Below, piece after piece: positions 50,234 to 61,400 of a stretch of 64,000 bases of DNA; within the stretch, counting starts at the first letter, position 1; every line of letters starts with the position of its first letter. Both the position numbers and the translations under genes were made by a program. Source of the stretch: Acidobacteriota bacterium (GTDB taxonomy: Bacteria > Acidobacteriota > Terriglobia > Acidiferrales > UBA7541); contig JAJPIE010000042.1 in the NCBI GenBank assembly GCA_021324935.1, positions 1 through 64,000 on the forward strand. The letters run 5' to 3'. The notes under the pieces were generated by a model. It saw only the letters and a program-made list of their open reading frames with translations. It was not told where the DNA came from and did not search any database.

Positions 50234-53200
50234 TTATTGCAATCCAATCGTGACTTGAATTGAGTGCGTATCCGCTCCGGTCGCCCCGGTGATGGAAGTA
50301 ACCATCGTGCCGGTGATAGTTTGATTTATCGTTGTGGAACTCGAAGGCAAATTGTTCGCGTCACCACTGAATTTTGCCGAAAGCTGATGCAGGCCCACTC
50401 CCAAATTGTTTGTCCCTATTTGCACTTGCGGCTGCAGCGCATCCACCGGATATGGCCCGGCTGCCACAACTCCATAATCGTAAAAGGTCACGGTTCCGGA
50501 GAAATTCGCGCTCCCACTCACCGCCGCCGTGATCGTGAGCGGTCCGTTGGCGTTCACGTGCGGGTTCGAAGTTGTCAGGGTAATGCTCGTGGCCTGAGGA
50601 TTTGTGCCACCACCGCCTCCTCCGCCACTTGCGCTGCCACTGCCTCCTCCGCACCCGAGCAAAAAATAGAGCAAGCAAAGGGAACTAAGCCCAAAACCAA
50701 CGCGGAGCCTGCTTCGTCGACCGGGGACTCCAAGCGTGAAAAGTATTGCTAATACCCCTGCCAAACAAAGTTTCCATCGGCTCCCGCCATCGAAGGTCAG
50801 GAAGGCGGCCTTGCGAATTTGCCCCCGCGCGCTCGCGGCGACTGCCCCCGTATTTGGCGTGAGTGTCAGACTCACTGGAACCACCGACCCGGTCAAATTC
50901 ACTTGTAAGGTACTCAACGCAATCGTGTAGCCAGCAATCACCACGCTTGGCGGTTGTAATACCACCGTGCTCGGTGTCTGGCTTACCGGCGAAATCATGA
51001 TCTGGCCGGTACCCGTCTGACCTGCGGGCGGCACAACGCTTAAGCCCGATGGAGGTCCCATCGTGAAATCCGGGATTGCCACGGAAACGTAGGTTTCGTT
51101 CGAGGAAGCGAACTCATAGTTGATGTCGCCCGAATAGCTGGCAGAGTAAAAAGCGGAACTCGAAGGCACGGTAGTCGCCGTAACCGTCAGCATCTGGTTT
51201 CCATTTATATCCGTTCCCGGAGTCGTCGTGATATTCGAGTAGCTCGGTCCACCTGAGAATTGAACCTCTCCGGTCATGCTGGGGGTTTTGCCCTGACTCC
51301 TTATCACGGCTGTGAGCGTGATTGATTGGCCGTATGTAATGCTGGTGGTAGAAACGCTGAAGGTGATCGACGTTCCGTAGACAACCGGGATGGTTGTGCT
51401 GGGGCTTGTCGGCGCTGCCGCGTAGTTTGCGTCGCCGCCATACTTTGCCGTAATGACATGCAATCCCGGGGAGGTGAACGTCGTGTTAAGCTCCGCCACC
51501 GTGTGCGCCGGAGTAATGCTCGTCGCCGAAATTGGGATTAGCGTGACATTTCCGGGCAACACCGTGCTGCCATCGTAGAACGTCACCGTTCCGGACGGCG
51601 GAACCCCTGTCGAAGATTGCGTTGTAATGTCGGTGTAGATCCATGTTGCGGCTCCCACCAGCACTGTGGGAGTGTAGCTGGGGGCGTTTAGCGTCGTGGC
51701 AGCTGCATTCACAGTGAAAGTCTCGGAAGCCGAACTCCCCGTATAACTGGAGTCGCCTCCGTACACCGCCGTTAACGCGTACGTTCCTGCACTGAAGCTC
51801 GGCGCGATATCGCGCGTATAACCGATATCGTTGAGCCGGAAGGTCCCCCCGTCGGCCGGATTGCCATTCGCTGTCAACGAAATGGTTCCGCTTGGACAAG
51901 CCACCTGCGTGGCCTGCGTGCAAACCCCATTCGGTGTACCGTTGGGACTCGAGTTTCCGCCACTATTTGTTACGTAAATGCGAACAATATACGGGTTGCC
52001 ATAGGTGACCGAACTGGCGTTCGCGCTGATCTCATTGCCAGTCGAAGGATCAAATGTCGGTATCACAATGAAGGTTTTGCTGGCTTCTTGCGCCACGCTC
52101 ACCGCCACTGGCGCCGAGTCGCTCGGCGCATTGGTTCCATCCCCGGAATAGTGCGCGTAAACCTGGTAATTCTGCCCGCCAGGCAGATTCTGTGTGCTTC
52201 CCGAGGCATTGCCGTTTGCGCCCAGCGTAAACGCCCCCACGCTGAATGGCGTCGTTCCGGTGGGCTGCCCTGGGAGCAAGGCAATTAAAGACACCACTCC
52301 CGTTGCCGTGCCGCTCTTGGCGGCCACTTTGATCGTTACCGTCGACGTGGAGGTTCCGTGGGTCAAGCCTGTCGCAGGATTCAACGTGAGTGTCGTGGTT
52401 GTTGGCACGGTGGATGCCGTTCCCCAGGCTGCGATGAGATTTCCAATATTCAGCGATCCCAATCCGCTCGCCATGTCGTATCCGCTCGCAACATTCCAGG
52501 CCATCGTGGAAGGATTTCCTGGGCTGTCCAGCACGCCAGTTTGTGAGGCGGCCGTCGCGCTGCAATTCGGGGTCGGATACTGGCAAGGCACGTCGATGCT
52601 TCCCACGCCCTTGCCCATATTGTGGTCATTGCTGTTTCCGGCAACCACGTCGTTAAAGACACACCCGGCGGCCACCGGAGTACTGGAGGCACAGCTGGCA
52701 CCGGCCTTGTTGGCCAATGCATACAAAATGTAATTGGCATTCCCCTGCCGTGGCGCTGGATTCTGCGAGGTGGCCTGGCTCTGGTTGACGAGGGCCACGA
52801 TGCCTGCGAACGCCGGTGCCGAGGCCGAAGTTCCGCCGATCTCGCCGAGATAAAGATTCGGTCCGGCAAATCCGCTGGATACATTGCACGCGGCGGAGGC
52901 ATCGCTTTGGCAGTAAAGATAGCCGCTTCCGTTGTAGCCTGGGCTCGCGAACACCGAGATATCCGGCAGGTCGCGCTTTCCGTCCCCGCTAAGCGTTCCC
53001 GTAGCGCCCAACTGCCAACTCGGCCGGTTGTACAGTGCGCTTGCGCCTCCCCCTGCGGCGATGATGTTGGGCGACGACATATTAAATGGGCAGCCGTTTG
53101 GCCCCAATTCGGCGCAGCTCTCATTCCACGGAATCTCCGGAATGTAGCCCAGGACCGAAGAGCCGGTGGTTGGGTCATTCGTCGCGTTCCAATATTGATT

Positions 53201-54526
53201 TGGATTTGCCCATTCATCGAAATCCGTTCCGCCCACTGCCACGTTATACGGGGTCGACGCCAACCCATTTACCGCCGGCGCATGTGTGGCAAGGTTTTCC
53301 GTGTGCGGATCGTCGCAACCTGCCGATCCGCTGTCCCCGGAGGAGACGGCAACCGTGATTCCTTGCGCCGATGCCTGCTCCCAAAGGCTGTTCACGAAGG
53401 AATTTTCTGCGGTGCCGAGGCTCGGCTCGCAGGCCCCATAGCTCTCGCTCATCACCGCGGCGAGATTGTGTTCTACGATGTAAAGGGCGGATAGATCCAC
53501 TCCTTGCGAGGCGGATGTGGATGCCGACAAGACATACTTGATGGTTGCGCCGGGAGCCACGCCGCCCGACCACTCCGTATCCAGCAGCGCCTCCCCTTCC
53601 TCATCGGTCGAGGTGATTCCGGGATCCTCGCCGTTATAGACGATGCTGTTCGCGTCGAACGTGGCGGGCAAACCGAAGATGCTGCGGAACTGTTGTACAT
53701 CCGAGAGATTGAAATTGGTTTCGCCAACGATGGCAATCGTTTGATTCGCTCCGTTACACGCCGCCGCCGGGGTCCCGCAAAGCGCCGGCGTCCCGTAGAT
53801 CCTGGCGAAGTCTCCCGGGCCGACTCCAAAGGTGCCTTCGTAGGTGTTGGTCACCAGGGGATGGAACGGTTCGAAAGTGGTTTTGCCGCCCGATCGCCGC
53901 AGGGCGCCCGAATGATGCGAATAAAACTCCCGCGGAAAATTGTGCAGCGACACCACCCCCGCCACCACCGGCGCCAGCGCCGCCGGAATCTGCGGATCGC
54001 TCGCATTTGCCGAATAGGTTTTGCCATTCACGTAATAGCTGTGAATCGCCGTGCCAAAGGCCTGTTGCACCTGCGCCACCGTCCCCGAAAACTCAAGCAC
54101 CGTTTTCCCGCTGTAAACCTTGTCCACGGAAAATCCCTGGCGCGTCAGCCAGTCCGTCACCGCCTGAATGTCCTCGTCCGCCGGGCCAAATTGTGCCCCA
54201 AATTGCTCCGGCGTCAGCCACTGGTGATAGCTCGGCGAACTTTTGTCCTGCTGGTTCTGCAGCATGGTCTGTAGCGCGGTTTCCTGCTCGTCGCTGCGCT
54301 TCAGCAGCAACAGGATGCGGTTCATCGGTTGCGCATCGGCCACCGCGCCGCGGTCGTTTTCCGCCCGCGCCAGCGGATGCACGTTGCCTTTCAGAGTGAT
54401 GCGTTTCGCATCATCCACTTTTTCGAGAATGCGCGGACGTGCCTGGGCTCCGGCAATTGGCAGGTAAGCGAAAAGCGGGGCAACCACAATAAGCGAACAG
54501 CGCAGAACCACTCGATTTAGGCTCAT
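50234..54526 (-). CDS. S53 (sedolisin/kumamolisin) protease with Ig-like repeats, first of three
   Basis: 1430 residues. Signal peptide (about 1-30), pro-kumamolisin activation domain (about 35-200), then the S53 catalytic domain (about 230-660). The triad is visible as E312-A-L-L-D316 in EGEALLDTEW and Ser567 in GGTSASAP, with SGDSGSAGC as oxyanion-hole region. Several Big_3/Ig-like domains follow (about 680-1220). After a hydrophobic segment and a second one preceded by basic residues, the motif L-L-G-C1292-G-G-G leads into a poly-Gly linker and a last Ig-like domain. Secreted acidic-pH endopeptidase is the family role. ATG 54526 directly precedes the signal peptide. Confidence 0.87.
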   Translation of the reverse strand: MSLNRVVLRCSLIVVAPLFAYLPIAGAQARPRILEKVDDAKRITLKGNVHPLARAENDRGAVADAQPMNRILLLLKRSDEQETALQTMLQNQQDKSSPSYHQWLTPEQFGAQFGPADEDIQAVTDWLTRQGFSVDKVYSGKTVLEFSGTVAQVQQAFGTAIHSYYVNGKTYSANASDPQIPAALAPVVAGVVSLHNFPREFYSHHSGALRRSGGKTTFEPFHPLVTNTYEGTFGVGPGDFARIYGTPALCGTPAAACNGANQTIAIVGETNFNLSDVQQFRSIFGLPATFDANSIVYNGEDPGITSTDEEGEALLDTEWSGGVAPGATIKYVLSASTSASQGVDLSALYIVEHNLAAVMSESYGACEPSLGTAENSFVNSLWEQASAQGITVAVSSGDSGSAGCDDPHTENLATHAPAVNGLASTPYNVAVGGTDFDEWANPNQYWNATNDPTTGSSVLGYIPEIPWNESCAELGPNGCPFNMSSPNIIAAGGGASALYNRPSWQLGATGTLSGDGKRDLPDISVFASPGYNGSGYLYCQSDASAACNVSSGFAGPNLYLGEIGGTSASAPAFAGIVALVNQSQATSQNPAPRQGNANYILYALANKAGASCASSTPVAAGCVFNDVVAGNSNDHNMGKGVGSIDVPCQYPTPNCSATAASQTGVLDSPGNPSTMAWNVASGYDMASGLGSLNIGNLIAAWGTASTVPTTTTLTLNPATGLTHGTSTSTVTIKVAAKSGTATGVVSLIALLPGQPTGTTPFSVGAFTLGANGNASGSTQNLPGGQNYQVYAHYSGDGTNAPSDSAPVAVSVAQEASKTFIVIPTFDPSTGNEISANASSVTYGNPYIVRIYVTNSGGNSSPNGTPNGVCTQATQVACPSGTISLTANGNPADGGTFRLNDIGYTRDIAPSFSAGTYALTAVYGGDSSYTGSSASETFTVNAAATTLNAPSYTPTVLVGAATWIYTDITTQSSTGVPPSGTVTFYDGSTVLPGNVTLIPISATSITPAHTVAELNTTFTSPGLHVITAKYGGDANYAAAPTSPSTTIPVVYGTSITFSVSTTSITYGQSITLTAVIRSQGKTPSMTGEVQFSGGPSYSNITTTPGTDINGNQMLTVTATTVPSSSAFYSASYSGDINYEFASSNETYVSVAIPDFTMGPPSGLSVVPPAGQTGTGQIMISPVSQTPSTVVLQPPSVVIAGYTIALSTLQVNLTGSVVPVSLTLTPNTGAVAASARGQIRKAAFLTFDGGSRWKLCLAGVLAILFTLGVPGRRSRLRVGFGLSSLCLLYFLLGCGGGSGSASGGGGGGGTNPQATSITLTTSNPHVNANGPLTITAAVSGSANFSGTVTFYDYGVVAAGPYPVDALQPQVQIGTNNLGVGLHQLSAKFSGDANNLPSSSTTINQTITGTMVTSITGATGADTHSIQVTIGLQ

Positions 54527-54702
54527 ACCCGCTCGAAACGGTGATATTTGCAGTATTGCGTGATGCTTCTTGAGGTTTTCTCCTGGGTCCCGTTCCGGAA
54601 TTCCTCGAGTTGAGCGGAGAATAGCACCTCGCCTTCCGGTTGTCCACTCGTCGACGTCCCCGGCGTTATACCGTTTTTGACCGCTGCGTTTGGCTATTTG
54701 CC

Positions 54703-54741
54703 GCAAAAAGAAAAAGGCGCCTCGCTCGCGAAGCGCCTTCT
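54703..54741 (-). terminator. Rho-independent terminator after the second S53 protease gene
   Basis: On the minus strand AAGGCGC (54739-54733) pairs with GCGCCTT (54720-54714) and is followed by TTTCTTTTT. Confidence 0.8.
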
Positions 54742-54792
54742 GAAATTAGTTCCGGTCTCGGAAGGTCCTCCGTAACCGGGAAGTTGCGAACG

Positions 54793-57700
54793 CTACTGCA
54801 CGGATACCGAGGTGCTCCCGGTCGAGGCCGCGTAATTGGTGTCACCCGAATACGCAACATTGATGGTCACGGTGTGCCCTCCGCCCCCGCTGCTGCCGCC
54901 CCCTCCTCCGCAGCCCACGATTCCAACGGTTATCAGTGCGATTACCAGGAACCCGGCGTAAACGTAGGCGCGCCGGCGATTCTGCGGAATCCACCGCCAC
55001 CCCAACGCAAATAGCGCCAGGCTGCAAACGGCGAAGAGCACAGGCAGCAGAGGCATAGTCGGCCTCGGCTCATCCGCCGGAGGCGGAAAGAGGGACGAGA
55101 GCGATGTGCTCAGCGAAGCCTGGCAGGCGACACTCGCAGTCGCAGTGGGTGGAATGGCAGTGTAGCTGACTGTACCGCTGATCGGGCTGCTGCCGTTGCT
55201 GAACGTCACCGTTCCCCCGTTGGCCACGCCGCACGGCGCCTCCCCGTTACTGTTGGTCGCAATCAGCGCGAGCAGCGTCACCGATCCGCCGGACGAGATG
55301 ATCCCCGGATTGGCCGTGGCCGTAACCGTCGTGGCCGCCGGCACGATCTTGATGCTCAGCGTGTTGCTGGTGCTGGTGGAATAATTCGCGTCGCCCGAAT
55401 ACGTGGCCACAATGCTGTGCGTGCCGCCCGTCAGTTGCACGAACTGATCCTCCACCAGCCCGCCCATATTGCTCAGTTTGGGGAGATTCGAGACGTTGAA
55501 GTTCGGCCCGCTTGGGAAGTCGTTCAGCGGGTTCCCGTTGTCGGTCAGCGTGATTTTGCCGGTGGGGCAGGGAAGTTGCGGCTGCGTGTAGGGATAGTTG
55601 AAGCCGCAATTGGTTCCGTCCGAGCGGCTCACAATCATGTTGAGAATGTACGGTGACCCGTAAGGAATAGTCTGCGATTGCGTGGTCGGCACGGGATTAT
55701 TGTTGCTGTCGAAGCTCACATAATTGAGCTGTGTCTTGCTGCTGTAATTCGCGCCAGCCACAGCTCCGGCAAGCGCCACGGGTGTGGAAGTGCTCCCCGC
55801 GTTGGTGGCGTCGCCGCTGTAGGAGGCCATCACGTAGGTCGTTCCCGGCGGCAGAAGATTGGTTTGCACCTGCACCGTGCCGCCCGAAAGCGTGAACGGC
55901 GTCGTCTGGCTATTGGCAGTCTTTCCCCCAATCGCAGCCAGTACGGAGTTGGGATTGGAAGAGGAGAGCGCGATCAGCGAGACGTTCCCCGTTGCCGACG
56001 ATGGCGAGACGCTCACCGTCGCAGTGAAATTGGTGCCCGATGGCGAGCCTCCACTGGGGCTGCTGAGGGTGGTGGTGCTGGCAGCCCGATTGGCATTGTT
56101 CCAGCTGGAGAGAAGCTTCCCAACGTTGATCGAGCCCAGGCCGGTCGCTGCGTCATATCCGGTTCCCGCTGCATAGGCCAGATTGTTGGTGCCATTAATC
56201 ACCGTGACGCCGAAGTTGGTGTTGGTGCCATTTCCGGGATTGCACCAGTTGGTGCTGCCGTCGGCGTTGCTGGTGCTGCCGAGCTGGCAAGCCACGGCGA
56301 TGTTGCCCTTGGTGACGTCGTTAAATACGCAGCTCGAAGCGGGCGTGTTGCCGATCGAAGAGTTGCACTGTCCGCTGGTGTAGTTGGTATCGTTCGCAGC
56401 CAGGGCATACAAGCCGTAATTGACAAGGCCAGACCGTTGCACGCCTGTCGTCTGGTTGAGCAGCGCAACCACCCCGGCAAACGAGGGCGCCGCCAATGAG
56501 GTGCCGCCAACCAGGCCGAAATCCGTGAACGGGCTGCTGAGCTGGCAGGTGGCGCCGTTTTGCGGCGCGGAATCCGCCTCGCAGACAATCGCGGCCACTC
56601 CGTTGTTTCCATTGCTGGAGAAAAACGAGATATCGGGCACCGTGCGGACGCTCGGAAACACTTTGTTTATGCCGATCTGGTAAGCAGGAATCGGATAGCC
56701 CACGCGGCAATTTCCGTTAGTCCCGGTCCAAAACCCGCAATTGCTGGGACCTCCGCTGGCCGCCGCGAGATCGTTTCCGTTGGGATCGACGGTCGCGCAG
56801 CCCGTCGGAAAATTCGCCGCGCACAATGAGTTGTCCCACGTCGTTTCCGGAATGTATTGCAGCGCGGACGCGAAAGTTGGGCCATTCGTCGCGCTCCAAT
56901 ATTGGTTGGGTGGAGTAACGGGCTGCGCGGTTGGATCGAAATCCGTGCCGCCGACGGCGACGTTATAGGGCGTCGACGCAATTCCGTTCACCGCAAGCCC
57001 GTCAATGGCCGCATTCGGGCTGCTGCCGCTGGGATCGGGATCGCAGCCGGCCGAGCCGCTGTCGCCGCTCGAGACTACCACCGTGATGCCTTCCGCGGCG
57101 GCTTGTTGCCACAAATCGCTGTAGAAGATGTTCCCATTCGCAGTCAGCAGTGGCTCGCATTCGCCAAAGCTCTCGCTCAGGATGGAAGCGGGCACGCCAT
57201 TCACTGCCGGATCGTTGTCGACGATGTACAGCGCCGAAAGATCGATTCCGGTGGTGATTTGCGTGGGGTTCGAGGATGTCTGCGAAGAGGTTACCAGGAG
57301 TATGTTCGCCTGCGGAGCGATTGCACCGGCCCATTCAACGTCCAGATCCGCCTCGCCTTCGTCGGAATTGAGACCCGGATCCGGGCCGTTCACCAGGACG
57401 TTGTTATTCTGTGTGAAATTCTGCGGCAGGTTGAACAGGTTGCGGAAATCGATCACGTCCTGCGCGTTGATGTTGGAGTCCGCCACAATCGCGATCGTCT
57501 GTCCCGCTCCGGTCGCGGTGCTCGGCACGTTATATATTTTGTTGAAGTCCGCCGGTGCCATCGCGAAGTTTGCGGGAGTTCCGTAAGTAAACAGCGGCCG
57601 GATTTGTCCGGTGTCGCGCTGCCAGCGATAGGTGCCCTGGTAGTGCACGTGGGAGTGGCGTGGGAAGTCGTTCAGCGCCACCAACCCTTTCACCACCGGC

Positions 57701-58260
57701 GCGAGCGCTTCGGGAATCGAAGGTTCACTCACGTTGGCGACACGCGTTTCGCCGTTGACCGCAAACTTGTGCATCTCCGTGTGAAACGCGTTGCGCACTT
57801 GCGCGACGTTGCCGTCAAATTCGATCACCGTGCGTCCGGCGGAAACTTTGCTGACTTGAAACCCCTGGCGGGACAGCCAGTCGGTGACCGCCTGCACATC
57901 GGAGTCGGACGGGCCGAATTGCTTGCCGAACTGTGCCGGCGTCAGCCACGCGTGGTAGCTGGCGGAGCCCTTGGCGTGTTGCGCGTCAATCAATTGTTGC
58001 AGGGCGATTTCCTGTTGCGCGCTGCGCTGCAGCATCAGCAGCATGCGCTTCATCGGTTGCGAATCGGCCAGTGCGCCGCGATCGAATTCGGGCCGCGCCA
58101 GCGGATGTACATTGCCTTTGAGTTGTACCGTCTTGGTGTCGTCAATTTTTTCGACGACGCGGGAAGGGACACGTGACGATTGCGCGCGGATCACCGGTGT
58201 TGCCGGGAAAAGCAGCAGGGCCGCAAGCCCAGCGCACAGCACACTACTAGTGGTTCTCAT
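54793..58260 (-). CDS. S53 (sedolisin/kumamolisin) protease, second of three
   Basis: 1155 residues. Signal peptide (1-27), pro-kumamolisin domain (about 35-200), and catalytic domain (about 225-690) with E303-A-D-L-D307 and Ser588 in GGTSLAAPSFAG; SSGDSGSAGC marks the oxyanion region. Fewer Ig-like repeats than the neighbours (about 720-1070). Near the end, R-R-R-A-Y-V-Y followed by a hydrophobic stretch and I-V-G-C1117-G-G-G-G resembles an internal lipoprotein signal, with only 38 residues after the Cys. The N-terminal half closely matches the first protease (KGNVHPLAR, QAVTDWL-x-RQGF shared), indicating tandem duplication. ATG 58260 has AGGAG at a rather long distance. Confidence 0.87.
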   Translation of the reverse strand: MRTTSSVLCAGLAALLLFPATPVIRAQSSRVPSRVVEKIDDTKTVQLKGNVHPLARPEFDRGALADSQPMKRMLLMLQRSAQQEIALQQLIDAQHAKGSASYHAWLTPAQFGKQFGPSDSDVQAVTDWLSRQGFQVSKVSAGRTVIEFDGNVAQVRNAFHTEMHKFAVNGETRVANVSEPSIPEALAPVVKGLVALNDFPRHSHVHYQGTYRWQRDTGQIRPLFTYGTPANFAMAPADFNKIYNVPSTATGAGQTIAIVADSNINAQDVIDFRNLFNLPQNFTQNNNVLVNGPDPGLNSDEGEADLDVEWAGAIAPQANILLVTSSQTSSNPTQITTGIDLSALYIVDNDPAVNGVPASILSESFGECEPLLTANGNIFYSDLWQQAAAEGITVVVSSGDSGSAGCDPDPSGSSPNAAIDGLAVNGIASTPYNVAVGGTDFDPTAQPVTPPNQYWSATNGPTFASALQYIPETTWDNSLCAANFPTGCATVDPNGNDLAAASGGPSNCGFWTGTNGNCRVGYPIPAYQIGINKVFPSVRTVPDISFFSSNGNNGVAAIVCEADSAPQNGATCQLSSPFTDFGLVGGTSLAAPSFAGVVALLNQTTGVQRSGLVNYGLYALAANDTNYTSGQCNSSIGNTPASSCVFNDVTKGNIAVACQLGSTSNADGSTNWCNPGNGTNTNFGVTVINGTNNLAYAAGTGYDAATGLGSINVGKLLSSWNNANRAASTTTLSSPSGGSPSGTNFTATVSVSPSSATGNVSLIALSSSNPNSVLAAIGGKTANSQTTPFTLSGGTVQVQTNLLPPGTTYVMASYSGDATNAGSTSTPVALAGAVAGANYSSKTQLNYVSFDSNNNPVPTTQSQTIPYGSPYILNMIVSRSDGTNCGFNYPYTQPQLPCPTGKITLTDNGNPLNDFPSGPNFNVSNLPKLSNMGGLVEDQFVQLTGGTHSIVATYSGDANYSTSTSNTLSIKIVPAATTVTATANPGIISSGGSVTLLALIATNSNGEAPCGVANGGTVTFSNGSSPISGTVSYTAIPPTATASVACQASLSTSLSSLFPPPADEPRPTMPLLPVLFAVCSLALFALGWRWIPQNRRRAYVYAGFLVIALITVGIVGCGGGGGSSGGGGHTVTINVAYSGDTNYAASTGSTSVSVQ

Positions 58261-58456
58261 ATTTCCGAGTGGCTCCTGAGATTGAGTCTTCGTTACCAAG
58301 AGAGTCTTCTGGCAGGAATCGCGGACTCTGGGCCCCCGTCACCAGGATTGCAATTCGTGCTTTCAGCTACAGTAAGGATGCGCGAGCCGGGCTTTTAGTT
58401 TACCCGTTTTTTCTGCTTTTGACGTAATCCGCACCGCTCGGGGAAGAAGCCGCGGT

Positions 58457-61400
58457 TCAGTTCAAAGTGAGCGCCAACGAAGCGGGCGCGCTGATGTTCC
58501 CGCTGCTTGCGTTGACGACGATCGTCGTGCTTCCGGTCATCACGCTCGTCTGCGGACCTGAGTCGGAAGCTTGGTTGTTGGCATCCCCGGAATAATGCGC
58601 GTCCAGCGTGTGGATGCCCACCGCCGGCGCGGGCGTGAAGTTAAAGGTGGCCAGGCCTGAAATGACCGATCCGGTGAGCGGCGTTCCTCCATCCACGGTG
58701 AGAGCAACACTCCCCGCGGGAGTGGCGCCGCCGGACTGCACGGTCGCGGTGACTCGCAATTGCATGCCGGACTGCTGAATGCTCAAGCTGGTTGTCGTCG
58801 GGTACGGCCCTCCGCCGCCCCCTCCACCCCCTCCCCCGCTTCCGCAGCCGATCAGCAAGCTGGATGTCAGCACTGCACAGCCCCGGGCCCAGACCGCTTG
58901 TGTCCGGCCAGAAGCGCGCATTCTGATACGAGCAGGGCCGAGAACGAACCAGCCGGACACGAACACAACACTCCATAAACCCAAAGCGGTCCCAAAAGTT
59001 GCGCGCGGGAATTCCGTGGACGCGACCCCGGCGGTGAGGGTCACCGAAGGCGTGAGCGTCAGTGTTGCCGTTTGCGGCCCCGCGCCGCTGACATCCACCT
59101 GCGCAGGGCTGATCGAGCACGTGTAGCCAGCCAGCGTGAATGCATTTCCGGAGGGGCAACTCAGACTGACGGTTCCTGTGAATCCTCCTGTAGGCGTGAC
59201 ATTTACGGTGGCACTGCCCGTAGTTCCCGCTTTAAGGCTCAAAGCCATCGGCGTAAAGCTCACCTGGAAACTGGCAGCCGAGACGCTGGCGGAGTCTGTG
59301 GTTCGCCAGTTGATGTCTCCCCGGTAATGCGCGTGCAGGCTGTGGGTCCCGCTGCCCAGTTGGACGCGCGTTCCCGCAACCGACGCTCCCGCGGCGCCGG
59401 GGGTGAGCTGCAGTGTCGTGAGGAGCTGCGGGGTGCCATTGTTTACGGAATCGAAGAAGTCAACAAAGCCGGTCGGAGAAGAAAGTGTCCCGTTTCTTAG
59501 ATTTCCGCTGACGCTCGCGAGCAGCGTGGTCTGCGAGAGCGGGCCACTGGGCCCTTGCGCTGTCAGCGTGACCTGCGGTGTTCCGGGCTGCACGCTGAAG
59601 CTGTGCGAAGCGCTGGAAGAAGCGGCGTTATTCATGTCGCCGGAGTAAACGGCATACACCGAGAATGTGCCTCCCTGGGTCCACTCCAACTGAATTGTCG
59701 CGGCCCCGGCGCTGATGCTCACCGGTGCGCTGCGCGGGCCCACCGTATCCCACAGCGTGACGTTGCCTCCGGCTGTTGCAGGCGTAACATTGACGCTGAA
59801 CGTGCCCATGTCGCCGAGGTTCACCGGGACTGTGGTGACGTTGAGTGTGGTCGTCGTGCTGTTCGTGCCCGTGCCCGTGCCGACGGTGACCGAGAAGGCC
59901 GATTCGTTCGCGCCGTTGCCGGAAGGCACGCTGGTGTAATTCAGATCGCTGCTGCCGTCGTAAGCCGCGCCGATCAGGTGCGTGCCGGTGGATAAATTGG
60001 TGAGGATCAGCGAGGCTTGTGCCTGTGTGCCGAACAGCCCCCCGGATTGCAACACAATCGGCTGACCTTGTGCGACACCGTCCACCGTAAATTGCACCGT
60101 GCCGGTTGCCGCGGCCGCGCTGCCGCTGACCACCGCATGCACGCCCAGCGACTGGCCCGCGGGCAAGCTGTTGGAATTTGCCCCAACTACGACAAACGGC
60201 GCTCCTTTCGTCACCGTAAATGCAGTCGCATTCGAGGTGCTGCCCAGAAAGCTGGGGTCGCCGCCGTACGTGGCGGTGAGCGAGTGGCTCCCCGGCGCGA
60301 ACGCGAAGCTGCTCGAACCGCCCGTGGGAACGGATACTTTTCCGTTTGCTGTGAGCGGATACGTGCCAATGATCGTGGCCCCATCCGCGAGTGTCACGCT
60401 GCCGGTGGCAATTCCAAAACCGGATGCGCCCCTAACGGAAACATCCACATTCAGCGCCGCGCCATAGGTCGCACTCCCGCCTTGCAAACCACTCACGCTC
60501 AGCGTGGTGCTGCTGGATTCGGGCAGGATCGTGACCGCGACGCCCGGCGAATCGCTGGGCATATAAGTGGCGTCGCCCGCATAGTGCGCAGAGAGGTTGT
60601 AGCTACCACCGGGAAGATCATTGATGTTGGCAGAAAAGGCGCCGTTGGCCAGCGTCAAGACGTCCGGCGCCGCTCCGGTTGTGCCCGTGCTCAGCGATAG
60701 ATTTCCCGTCGGAGTCCCCATCACGGAAGAAGGTGCAACCGTTCCGCTGACGGCGACGGAATCCCCGTGCGTGAAGTTCGCAAGGACCTGCAGGGTGGTC
60801 TTCGTCGCCGTGAGCGAAGTGTTGTTCCAAAAATTGGCGAGATTCGACGCGTTTACGGAACCCAGGCCGGTGGCGAGATCGTAACCCGGGGCGGCCACTC
60901 CACCCGCCAGTTTGCCATTTACCCCGCCTTGCTGCGAAGAGCATCCCGGCGTTCCGCCGGCGCACGGCACATCATTGTTGCCGGCGGTGATGTCGTAAAA
61001 CACGCAGGAATTTTGTGCTGTCGGATTGGTCTGGGTCGAAGAGTTGCAACTGTTTGACTGCGCTAGCTTGTAAAGCGTGTAGTTGATTTGCCCCTGATAC
61101 GCGCCAACCTTTTCTTCCACCAGCGCCAGGATGCCGGCCATCGCGGGTGTCGAGACGGATGTGCCCCCCACGAGCGTCAGTCCGACCACTTGGCCTTGAT
61201 TGTTGATCTGGCAAGCCGCCCCGGTCGTGCTGTTGCAGTAGACGATGTCGTCGTGGCTCGCCGCCGCGGCCAGCGAAACGTCCGGCAGATCCCTCATGCC
61301 ATCGGACGGCACTCCCGTTCCCGTCTGCCACGCGGGTTTCGAATAGAGCGCGCTCGCGCCGCCGCTTCCAGAAAGCAGGCTGAAATTTCCTGTGCTGAAG

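Noticed and set aside
56857-58176. Long plus-strand open frames inside the S53 protease genes (also near 52622-53494 and 50264-50752)
   Set aside because: They are shadows of well-supported protease genes with intact catalytic motifs; their translations show no domain and no ribosome binding sites.
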